Below are positions 7,032-13,606 of a DNA stretch of 15,013 nucleotides, piece by piece. Both the position numbers and the translations under genes were made by a program. The notes under the pieces were generated by a model. It was not told the origin of the DNA. It did not search any database and worked only from the letters and a program-made list of their open reading frames with translations. The stretch lies in contig CAZRNA010000041.1 in the NCBI GenBank assembly GCA_964601325.1, forward strand, positions 1 to 15,013. The letters are read 5' to 3'. Origin of the DNA: CAVPLU01 sp964601325 (GTDB lineage: Archaea; Thermoproteota; Bathyarchaeia; 40CM-2-53-6). The stretch's first letter is position 1. Each line of letters starts with the position of its first letter.

Positions 7032-7583
7032 ATGAGACTCTACACTGCGACCGCCGGACGCCAAGTCGCTTTCGTCGCTTCAATGGGGGCTTTGGGCAAT
7101 GTCCTAGCTCTTCTCACACTCAGCATACCAACACCAGTGAGCCAGATAGCTCCCGACCTATCACACGTTGCCACACTGATCGTGGCGCTATATTCTGGGC
7201 CGGTGCTAGGCGGAATCACAGGGGCATTGGTCAGCATAGTACCCTTCTATCGATTTGGCGTCGTCGGATGGTACGGGCCGCTTGTCGGTTTCCTCATAAT
7301 TCCGCTGAAATCATTGACCGGGATTACTGCCGGCCTCCTCGGCAAGAAATTGCGACCGGCGCTCGCGACCTTGCTTGGGTATGTGCCCGAGTGCGTTTCA
7401 ACGTACGCCTTCTTCATGTTGGTGGTGCCCTTCTTCCTTCCCGCAGTCGCGCAATATGTCACTCAGGGGTTTGTGATTTTGGTCCTCGCGAAAGCTTGGG
7501 TGGAGCTGGGCATAATCGCAGTAATCATGGAAGCCATCAAACGGCGCGACATTGTCAGCCGCATACTTGGCAAGACAAACTAA
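7032..7583 (+). CDS. ECF-type transporter substrate-binding (S) component, integral membrane
   Basis: This 183-residue hydrophobic protein has about five to six membrane segments and short loops, the size and layout of ECF transporter S components (vitamin or micronutrient capture). Segments visible from ATG 7032 are near residues 12-32, 45-75, 80-105, 108-135 and 138-160. The stretch LIVALYSGPVLGGITGALVS, with small residues between helices, is typical of S-component packing. I start at ATG 7032 because GGAGG at 7017-7021 precedes it by 10 nt. The alternative GTG at 6963 adds a polar tail unlike this family. No ECF ATPase or T subunit lies nearby, so it would share a module encoded elsewhere. 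It is divergent from the HTH/EF-hand regulator and may be its target, which is inference. The substrate cannot be assigned; other small multi-pass families are possible. Confidence 0.72.
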   Translation: MRLYTATAGRQVAFVASMGALGNVLALLTLSIPTPVSQIAPDLSHVATLIVALYSGPVLGGITGALVSIVPFYRFGVVGWYGPLVGFLIIPLKSLTGITAGLLGKKLRPALATLLGYVPECVSTYAFFMLVVPFFLPAVAQYVTQGFVILVLAKAWVELGIIAVIMEAIKRRDIVSRILGKTN

Positions 7584-7661
7584 TGGCCAACAGTCTCCGT
7601 CGCCGTATACAGATCGCGAGCTTTCGATTGCTATTGTCTTGTGATTCCAAGAAGCGGCAGT

Positions 7662-8678
7662 TCAGTGAGATTTGCTTGGCATGCGGTCGATGAGATCTTC
7701 AGTCGACGGGCCCGTCCCAATCAATGTCACTGGTATGCCAATCGCTTTCTCCACGTCGCTTATGAAATTCCTAGCCTTGGACGGAAGCTGTTCGTACTTC
7801 TTGAGTCTCATGGTGTCTGGGAACACTACATCTAGTTTGGTGATTGCTGCCTGCGTCGCTCCGTTCAGATGAACTGCCCTCTTAGCTAAGTCGAAATCGA
7901 AAGGAGCTGCTCTCCGAAGCCTACCGGTTACTGTGCCGAATTCTTCCCATCCCCTTTTCCGGGTCTCTTCTTCGCTGAGCTGCCCGTCTAGAGGCCCTTC
8001 GCCTACCCTTGTGACAAATGACTTGAAGACCACGACGACATCGTCTACTTCGGTCGGTCCGATGCCAACGTCCGAGCAGATTGCTGAAGCACAGACATCC
8101 TTGCTGGTGCAGAATGGGTAGGTTCCATGGAAGAGTGATAAGAATGTGCCTTGGGACCCTTCGAGCAGGACGTTTCTTTTCGCGTGCAGTGCCTCGTTGA
8201 TCTCTTCTGAAACATCGGCAAGGAGACCCGAAAGCTCCGGTGCGTCCCTGGCCAGTTTGGCAGACCTGTAGACACGGTCAGCGTTGCAGGCACCGACTCC
8301 GCTCTTCGTGACTCCTATCTTCTTCACAAGATGCTCTGATCTGCTTTCTTCGTCGATGTGTTTCTGCTCAATTATCGCGCATTGGCGATCTATGCCGATT
8401 CTGTTCTTAGTCTCCGTGACTTCGATTTCCTTTAGTAGGACGCTTGGATTCACGAGTACGCCGGGGCCGATGAGAAGCCTCGATTCCCTGCAAACGAATC
8501 CGCTTGGAATCATTCTTAGCGAGTATGTCTTCCCTTGCACTTGGACGGTGTGCCCCGCATTGGGCCCGACACCGCCTCGAGCGACAATTGCTGGGCGGTC
8601 TCTAAGTGCTAGGTATGCGGTGAGTTTTCCCTTACCTTCGTCTCCGAAGAATCCACCTACGACAACAGTGCAAGCCAC
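7662..8678 (-). CDS. purA: Adenylosuccinate synthetase, short archaeal form
   Basis: PurA condenses IMP and aspartate using GTP to form adenylosuccinate, the committed step to AMP, in the cytosol. The 338-residue length matches the short form found in some archaea (about 340) rather than the bacterial 430. The N-terminal loop FFGDEGKGK carries catalytic Asp13, and NAGHTV carries catalytic His43. IMP-site motifs follow: TKSGVGACNADRV (124-136) and EGSQGTFLSLFHGTYPF (173-189). GRLRR (252-256), guanine-binding TKLD (280-283) and GTGPSTEDLI (321-330) complete the fold. GTG 8678 is the only usable start, since an in-frame TGA lies four codons upstream and the next Met falls well inside the conserved N-terminus. 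The expected leader is about 10 nt from a GCTTAA TATA element. The gene is convergent with the ECF-type gene. Confidence 0.96.
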   Translation of the reverse strand: MACTVVVGGFFGDEGKGKLTAYLALRDRPAIVARGGVGPNAGHTVQVQGKTYSLRMIPSGFVCRESRLLIGPGVLVNPSVLLKEIEVTETKNRIGIDRQCAIIEQKHIDEESRSEHLVKKIGVTKSGVGACNADRVYRSAKLARDAPELSGLLADVSEEINEALHAKRNVLLEGSQGTFLSLFHGTYPFCTSKDVCASAICSDVGIGPTEVDDVVVVFKSFVTRVGEGPLDGQLSEEETRKRGWEEFGTVTGRLRRAAPFDFDLAKRAVHLNGATQAAITKLDVVFPDTMRLKKYEQLPSKARNFISDVEKAIGIPVTLIGTGPSTEDLIDRMPSKSH

Positions 8679-8710
8679 ATGCGTTCCCCATCATGGGCGA
8701 GGAACACAGC

Positions 8711-8718
8711 TCTTAAGC
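8711..8718 (-). promoter_or_regulatory. TATA-like element for purA
   Basis: The minus strand reads GCTTAAGA. Initiation near 8688 would give a leader of about 10 nt before GTG 8678. The same GCTTAAG string occurs upstream of rio2. Confidence 0.5.
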
Positions 8719-8768
8719 CTTTGTCGAAACGCCCAGTCCACAAATTCGGAGCCGCGTTTCCAATTTGG

Positions 8769-8804
8769 TTCGATGGGCGAACAGGATTCAGTTCGCCCGT
8801 CGAA
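8769..8804. repeat. 14-bp hairpin in the purA upstream region
   Basis: The arms TTCGATGGGCGAAC (8769-8782) and GTTCGCCCGTCGAA (8791-8804) pair over 14 positions, with one mismatch that becomes a G·U in RNA, around an 8-nt loop. This is the strongest inverted repeat in the window. It lies about 50 bp upstream of the purA TATA element and downstream of the minus-strand winged-helix gene. No T-run follows on either strand, so a classical terminator is not supported. It could be an operator or a structured RNA. Confidence 0.6.
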
Positions 8805-8821
8805 AGTCCTCAACGCGCCGG

Positions 8822-8835
8822 CTGAGAGCGCTCAG
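8822..8835. repeat. Small second hairpin next to the 14-bp hairpin
   Basis: CTGAG (8822-8826) and CTCAG (8831-8835) pair around AGCG. Together with the larger hairpin this makes the 8679-8911 gap unusually structured. On its own a 5-bp stem could be chance. Confidence 0.3.
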
Positions 8836-8911
8836 ACACTTATTCTTCATCATCAAGACAGCGTTCACCATCCAGTGGTCTAAAGGCTTTCTGAGTGTGT
8901 CGATAGCTCCG

Positions 8912-9205
8912 TTAGGTGCCGTGGTTCAGATCGCTCAGTTGTCTGTCTTGGAGTTGCCTGACGAAAGCCGCGCCGAGCAGGCTCAAGGCAAGGAGATCGC
9001 CTCCAGTCCCCTTCTTTGTTGTGACCAACCCTCGTGCCGCGAGGCGCTTGATTCCCTCGATTACCTCGGTATCCGGAACGTCTGATATGCGGCTCGCAAG
9101 ACTTTGCATGATCACGGTACGGGTTCCGAGTGCCTTCAGTTCCCACATTGTCTGAAGGATCTGGATCTCTTCACTTGAGATGTCTGGGCTCATGGCGATG
9201 GACAT
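8912..9205 (-). CDS. Small winged-helix protein
   Basis: This 97-residue protein fits a single winged-helix DNA-binding domain: helix ISSEEIQILQTMWELKAL, then RTVIMQSLASRI, then the likely recognition helix VPDTEVIEGIKRLAARGLV, and a short wing TTKKGTGGDLLALS. I cannot assign a target or a named family. ATG 9205 is chosen because GGAGG (9214-9218) precedes it by 8 nt. Longer versions starting upstream (to 9316) would run through the TATA region and are unlikely. It is divergent from a second winged-helix gene starting at 9311, and the two share one A/T-rich promoter core. It is probably a cytoplasmic regulator, perhaps of the pair itself. Confidence 0.72.
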   Translation of the reverse strand: MSIAMSPDISSEEIQILQTMWELKALGTRTVIMQSLASRISDVPDTEVIEGIKRLAARGLVTTKKGTGGDLLALSLLGAAFVRQLQDRQLSDLNHGT

Positions 9206-9273
9206 TCTGGGTGCCTCCATGTGGGGGTTCTTATGGGTTTGGAGTGAAACTCTGGTGTACTGCTGTGCGAACA

Positions 9274-9282
9274 TTAATATAC
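9274..9282. promoter_or_regulatory. Shared divergent TATA core of two winged-helix genes
   Basis: ATTAATATA reads as a TATA-like box on both strands. On the plus strand initiation near 9303 precedes ATG 9311 by about 8 nt. On the minus strand initiation near 9252 gives a 47-nt leader with a Shine-Dalgarno ahead of ATG 9205. A tandem repeat of CCGTAT (9287-9298) follows on the plus side and could be a regulator site. Confidence 0.5.
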
Positions 9283-9310
9283 CTAGCCGTATCCGTATGG
9301 CTGCAGGCGC

Positions 9311-10003
9311 ATGCAATTGGCTTCAGGCGAAGATACGGCAGCTTTCCTAGACGCTCTCACGCGTTCGCCGCAACTGAAAGTGCTCAGCGTTTTGGCTGAA
9401 CGCCCACAAGATGAACTAACCAAGACCGAGATAGCTCAGAAGGCCGGAATCGGCAGGACAACGCTCTACCGGGTCTGGGACGATCTGGAGAAGATGAAGG
9501 CGATAGCACCTTCTCGGCACGTTGGAGCAGTCACACTTTACCGCCTGAACCCGCAGAGTTCAATCGTTCAATCCCTCATGAACATAACGAAAGGCCTCTC
9601 ATCCGTAACAAGCGCGGTAGGCACTATCGAAGGGATTCGAGAAGTCGAGAGGCTCGCTAGAGAGGAATTCGGGAAGGAGCTGCCTCCCACTGCAGGCGTC
9701 CTCGTGAAGCTCCAAAGCCTGAACGCAGTTGACGAGTCGACGGGTGTTCAATCGTCAGCACTGAAGATGTCGAAGGTCGAGAGTGACTCGATCCAGAGCT
9801 TGATCGGAGCAGGCTTAATTGAGGCACACGGCGACAAACTGAACCTCACAAGAGTGGGCTCGGTCACCGCTCAGGGCGCCTCGAAGATCTGGGGAGAATC
9901 GCAACGCGAGACCATTCAACAGACACTTGCCTCCGCAAAGGTGGCACTTGAACTCATCAACCAAGAGATCAAGAAACTTCAGGGAATGGTCAAGAAAGAG
10001 TAG
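9311..10003 (+). CDS. Winged-helix transcriptional regulator with helical C-terminal region
   Basis: A 230-residue protein. Residues 20-85 form a winged helix: LKVLSVLAERPQDELTKTEI, recognition region GIGRTTLYRVWDDLEKM, and wing HVGAVTLYRLN. The middle (about 88-125) looks helical. Residues 128-190 may be a second degenerate winged helix, with VLVKLQSLNAVDEST, VESDSIQSLIGAGLIEA and a strand-like KLNLTRVG. The tail (195-230) is a predicted amphipathic helix suited to dimerisation. I do not recognise a named family. ATG 9311 lies about 8 nt after the predicted initiation site, so it is nearly leaderless. It is divergent from another winged-helix gene with a shared promoter core, which suggests mutual or self regulation (inference). 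pyrG downstream has its own promoter. Confidence 0.82.
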   Translation: MQLASGEDTAAFLDALTRSPQLKVLSVLAERPQDELTKTEIAQKAGIGRTTLYRVWDDLEKMKAIAPSRHVGAVTLYRLNPQSSIVQSLMNITKGLSSVTSAVGTIEGIREVERLAREEFGKELPPTAGVLVKLQSLNAVDESTGVQSSALKMSKVESDSIQSLIGAGLIEAHGDKLNLTRVGSVTAQGASKIWGESQRETIQQTLASAKVALELINQEIKKLQGMVKKE

Positions 10004-10040
10004 TCCAGTACCCGCCTAGCGGAATTCTCGGGATCTCGCT

Positions 10041-10077
10041 GCTTCGGCGCCCGTAAGCACGATCCGAAGCTTTAATC
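10041..10077 (+). promoter_or_regulatory. pyrG promoter with overlapping inverted repeat
   Basis: GCTTTAATC (10069-10077) is a TATA-like box. Initiation near 10098 leaves a leader of about 20 nt before GTG 10119. GCTTCGG (10041-10047) and CCGAAGC (10064-10070) are exact 7-bp inverted repeats with a 16-nt spacer, and the right arm covers the position of the upstream TFB recognition element. This could be an operator. Confidence 0.45.
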
Positions 10078-10118
10078 TGCATCCACGCAAGCGACTGAAT
10101 TGTTCCGGTGTTCTTCGA

Positions 10119-11765
10119 GTGGCGAAGTACGTCTTTGTTACTGGCGGAGTAATGTCCGGCCTTGGAAAGGGGGTCGCTGCAGCCTCCATAGGCAAGATCC
10201 TACAGACGCGAGGCACGAAAGTCAGCGCGCTGAAGATTGATCCGTACCTCAACGTCGACGCTGGAACAATGAATCCCGTTGTGCACGGAGAGGTCTTCGT
10301 CACCGAGGACGGCGGCGAGGCGGACATGGACCTCGGCACCTACGAGCGCTTTCTCGACGTTAACCTCTCGAAAATGCACAACATCACAACGGGCCAGGTC
10401 TACCAAACCATCATCGGAATGGAGAGGGCTGGGTCATTCCTAGGCCAATGCGTCCAAATCATACCTCACGTCACGGACGAGATCAAGCGGAGAATACGAA
10501 GCGTAACGGAATCAAGCAAGTCCGAGCTACTCCTTGTCGAAATAGGCGGAACCGTAGGAGACATCGAGAGCCTCCCCTTTCTCGAAGCAGCTCGACAAAT
10601 GCGCCTTGAAGACGGCTTCAAGAACGTAGCCTTCGCACATGTCACCCTGGTTCCTGTAGTTGGAGTCGTCGGCGAACAGAAGACCAAGCCGACGCAGCAT
10701 AGCGTTCAAGAGCTGAGAAGGATCGGCGTTCAGCCCGACCTGATAATTGCCCGGAGTACCAAACCATTGCTACCCGGGCCACGGAAGAAGATTGCGTTGT
10801 TCTGCAATGTCGACGAGGTTGCTGTGTTCTCATCGCCGGACTCGAAGAGTGTCTACGAGGTTCCGATTCTGCTCGAAGATCAAGGGATGGGTGCTTTTCT
10901 GTGTGACAGGCTCGGGCTTGAGAAGAAGGCCAGCAATTGGGATGAATGGAGTAGGACCGTGCAACGCTTTCTCAGCCCAAAGAATGAAGTCACAATAGCC
11001 GTGTGTGGCAAGTATGCTGAACTGGCAGATTCCTACGTGAGCGTCAATGAGGCTCTGAGACACGCAGGAGCTGCCGCGGACGCGCGAGTCGATCTGAATT
11101 GGATCGAGACTGAGCAATTTGAAGGCGAGACCCCTAAGACAAGAGCGCTTGAGACGGCGGATGGCGTTCTCATTCCTGGCGGTTTCGGTCAGCGTGGCAC
11201 CGAAGGGAAGATCCGGGTGGTCGGATACGCACGAGAGAACAACATTCCATTCCTAGGCATCTGCTTTGGATTCCAGCTTGCGATCGTGGAATTTGCGAGA
11301 AATCTCGGCCTGCAAGATGCGAATAGCACCGAGATTGCCCCGGCCACGCAGCACCCGGTAATAGACCTGATGCCAGAGCAACGGAACGTGGAGTCCAAGG
11401 GAGCCACAATGCGGTTGGGTGCGCATGAAGTTAGGATCCAACCGGGCACGTTGGCTGAGCGCCTATACGGCCGTCGAAGAGTATGGGAGAGACACAGACA
11501 CCGGTACGAGGTAAATCCTGACTATATCTCGAAGCTCGAACAGGACGGCCTCACCTTCTCCGGCAGATCCCTAGATGGTCGACGGATGGAAATCCTAGAA
11601 CTACACTCACACTACTTCTTTGTTGCAACGCAGTTCCATGGCGAGTTTCGTTCTAGGCCGATGTCACCATCGCCTCCATACTATGGGCTTGTGAAAGCAT
11701 CTCTCGACAAGAAGCTAGGAAAAGCGCGCTTTGAGCTCACGAGTGCCCCGGCAAGCACAAAGTAG
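10119..11765 (+). CDS. pyrG: CTP synthase (glutamine-hydrolysing)
   Basis: PyrG aminates UTP to CTP with ATP and glutamine, the last step of pyrimidine nucleotide synthesis, in the cytosol. The 548 residues match the family. The N-terminal synthetase domain opens with FVTGGVMSGLGKGVAAASIG (6-25), containing the phosphate-binding loop. It continues with KIDPYLNVDAGTMNP (39-53), GEVFVTEDGGEADMDLG (57-73) and EIGGTVGDIES (141-151), which carry substrate and Mg sites. The class I glutaminase domain spans about 290-540 with nucleophile Cys382 in FLGICFGFQ and the His507/Glu509 pair in ATQFHGEF. GTG 10119 gives the conserved start MAKYVFVTGG. rio2 follows after 48 nt on the same strand and may share the transcript. 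No anomaly is seen. Confidence 0.98.
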   Translation: MAKYVFVTGGVMSGLGKGVAAASIGKILQTRGTKVSALKIDPYLNVDAGTMNPVVHGEVFVTEDGGEADMDLGTYERFLDVNLSKMHNITTGQVYQTIIGMERAGSFLGQCVQIIPHVTDEIKRRIRSVTESSKSELLLVEIGGTVGDIESLPFLEAARQMRLEDGFKNVAFAHVTLVPVVGVVGEQKTKPTQHSVQELRRIGVQPDLIIARSTKPLLPGPRKKIALFCNVDEVAVFSSPDSKSVYEVPILLEDQGMGAFLCDRLGLEKKASNWDEWSRTVQRFLSPKNEVTIAVCGKYAELADSYVSVNEALRHAGAAADARVDLNWIETEQFEGETPKTRALETADGVLIPGGFGQRGTEGKIRVVGYARENNIPFLGICFGFQLAIVEFARNLGLQDANSTEIAPATQHPVIDLMPEQRNVESKGATMRLGAHEVRIQPGTLAERLYGRRRVWERHRHRYEVNPDYISKLEQDGLTFSGRSLDGRRMEILELHSHYFFVATQFHGEFRSRPMSPSPPYYGLVKASLDKKLGKARFELTSAPASTK

Positions 11766-11813
11766 CGTTGATCAGTATCGATGCCAAAATCAAGCTTAAG
11801 CGGTCCTTAGGCG

Positions 11814-12749
11814 ATGTCTGCTGAACAGATAGGTGAACTTGTACGATCCCTGCGACCGGCAGATCTGCGTATTCTGCTGGGCGTCGAGTTGGGGATGGAG
11901 AGTCGCGAGTATGTTCCGATCTCGCGCATAGTGCGATATGCGAACTTACTGGAAGAGGAAGTTGGAAAACGGCTACCCGAGCTTGTGGACAAGCGCCTTC
12001 TTGCATCGGGCAGCATGCATGCACAGGGATACGCCGGTTTCCGACTGACCTTTTTCGGCTACGACTGCTTGGCCCTGAACGCTTTGGTCAAAAGGGGCGT
12101 TGTTGAAGCACTCGGTAGCCCGCTTGGGTTAGGAAAAGAGTCAGACGTCTATGACGCGAAGGGCAAGAGAGATACTAGGATTGCTCTGAAATTCCACCGC
12201 CTAGGAAGAACAAGTTTCCGTCAGACCAGACGAACAAGAGGATACGTGGCCGAAAGAGCTCACACCTCTTGGATATATCAGGCGAGAATGGCGGCAACAC
12301 GCGAGTTCGCAGCTATGAAGCGCGCAAGCCGCGCTGGAGTTCCGGTACCTAAACCGATCGATCAGAATCGGCATCTAGTTGCAATGGACATGTTCGAAGG
12401 ATCAGAACTCTCAAGAATCAACGTCATACCAGAGCCTGCGGCTACGTTGCGACGCATCCTATCCAAGTTGAGACTATTGTACCGTGACGCACGACTCGTT
12501 CATGGTGACCTGAGCGAATATAACATCCTAATGGCCGACTCAGGCAAATTCGTGTTTATCGATTGGCCTCAGAGCGTTGCGACAAGCGATCCTGGAGCCA
12601 ACGAGCTCTTGACACGAGATATCTCAAATCTCGTGAAGTTCTTCGCACGAAAGCAAGGCGCCTCTGTTCCCGTACAGGAAGCGCTGGGCTTCGTGAAAGC
12701 GAAGAAGAGAACACTTGGCCGAATACAAACACGGAAGTCGCATGCCTAG
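11814..12749 (+). CDS. rio2: Rio2-type atypical serine/threonine kinase
   Basis: Rio2 is an atypical kinase/ATPase that acts in late maturation of the small ribosomal subunit. The 311 residues fit archaeal Rio2. Residues 1-90 are the Rio2-specific winged helix, which distinguishes it from Rio1. The kinase core begins at LGKESDVYDA (106-115, nucleotide loop), with the ATP-anchoring Lys126 in IALKFHRLG. The flexible loop lies at about 132-150. The catalytic loop VHGDLSEYNIL holds Asp232 and Asn237, and FIDWPQ holds metal-binding Asp250. The C-terminus is basic. A GCTTAAG element (11794-11800) lies too close to ATG 11814 for a normal TATA spacing, so read-through from pyrG is more likely. Its TAG stop overlaps the stop of the convergent acetyltransferase gene. 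Confidence 0.96.
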   Translation: MSAEQIGELVRSLRPADLRILLGVELGMESREYVPISRIVRYANLLEEEVGKRLPELVDKRLLASGSMHAQGYAGFRLTFFGYDCLALNALVKRGVVEALGSPLGLGKESDVYDAKGKRDTRIALKFHRLGRTSFRQTRRTRGYVAERAHTSWIYQARMAATREFAAMKRASRAGVPVPKPIDQNRHLVAMDMFEGSELSRINVIPEPAATLRRILSKLRLLYRDARLVHGDLSEYNILMADSGKFVFIDWPQSVATSDPGANELLTRDISNLVKFFARKQGASVPVQEALGFVKAKKRTLGRIQTRKSHA

Positions 12750-13588
12750 CCTTTGTCAAGGAATCCAAGCGCGCCAACGGCGGGGGCAATCACCACCGGC
12801 TCCAGTCGTGCATAACTCATCACGATGCCCTTTCTTACAAGTCGAAAACCGAGGCGCTCTGTCGTTTCCACGACGGTGGGATTTGAGAGGGGAGCGGACA
12901 TCTCAAGCGGCCACTTCTCAGTTCGAGTGATCGAAGACCCAATTAGTGCTGCGATGGATTCTTGGTTCATCTGTTCGCAGATCAAGGGGCCTATCTCTGA
13001 ACTGTCTTGATACTGCTTGACAATTGAGTATCCAGATACTCCGGCCTCGTTGACGATCCAAGTCCAGTGATCCGGGAACTCACGGTGGAGTCGTCTGAGA
13101 AGCTTGCTTCTATCGGCTCCGAAGGCGCGCTTGTCTAGGCGAAGGATCTGACGAAGAGGGATCTTTTCAGTCGTCTTCCTGAAATCATCTGTGCCATCTG
13201 ACATTGACAACGTGGCGAAACCGTCTCTCGTCTCAAAACCTAGTCGTTTGTACATCGCTTCGTTCTCTGGATAGGAGTACAGGCCAATTCTCTTGACGTG
13301 CATGCGTAGGAGATGTTTCACAGCGGATTGCACCAGGTCGCTTCCTATTCCGACGCCGCGATGTTTCCCGTTGACCACAACGTTTCCGATCCAGCCGGCA
13401 TCTCTACCGTACGAGATGGTTGTCGTGAGCCCGATGGGCCCGCCGCCCATCGTAGCGACTAGGCAACCCCTGAGCTCAAGTGCCATCATCCTCTTCAGGT
13501 CACTTGTTCTGAAACCCCAGTGTTCCCGGGCTGTCAGCTTGACTATTGAGCGAAGGTCGCTCGCCTTCATCGGTCGGATTCGCAGCAA
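12746..13588 (-). CDS. Tandem GNAT-family N-acetyltransferase
   Basis: A 280-residue protein with two GNAT-like halves. The N-terminal half (1-130) is a complete acetyl-CoA-binding GNAT: LRIRPMKASDL, then the pyrophosphate loop KHRGVGIGSDLV (75-86), then YKRLGF (113-118). The second half (about 140-262) looks like the degenerate GNAT-type domain found C-terminal in this subgroup, ending in ERLGFRLVRKGIVMSYA (244-260). The substrate cannot be assigned. TTG 13588 is chosen because it retains the first GNAT strand. An in-frame stop lies a few codons upstream, and ATG 13570 is the only nearby alternative. It starts 18 nt after the asnS stop on the same strand, so the two are probably co-transcribed. 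Its stop codon shares the CTAG tetranucleotide with rio2. Confidence 0.88.
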   Translation of the reverse strand: MLRIRPMKASDLRSIVKLTAREHWGFRTSDLKRMMALELRGCLVATMGGGPIGLTTTISYGRDAGWIGNVVVNGKHRGVGIGSDLVQSAVKHLLRMHVKRIGLYSYPENEAMYKRLGFETRDGFATLSMSDGTDDFRKTTEKIPLRQILRLDKRAFGADRSKLLRRLHREFPDHWTWIVNEAGVSGYSIVKQYQDSSEIGPLICEQMNQESIAALIGSSITRTEKWPLEMSAPLSNPTVVETTERLGFRLVRKGIVMSYARLEPVVIAPAVGALGFLDKG

Positions 13589-13606
13589 GCAGCTGTCGCC
13601 AGGCCA

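Noticed and set aside
7007..7693. A 228-codon open frame over the membrane protein gene
   Set aside because: It is rich in Arg, Ser and His in the pattern expected from a frame-shifted reading of a hydrophobic gene, while the overlapping frame has coherent membrane helices and a Shine-Dalgarno.
8769..8850. Possible tRNA, H/ACA or C/D box RNA around the hairpins upstream of purA
   Set aside because: GGTTCGATGGG resembles a T-arm but no acceptor or anticodon arm can be built. TGATGATGA on the minus strand resembles box C, and CTGA follows, but no second C'/D' pair with correct spacing is present. ACA after the small hairpin lacks a guide-sized stem.
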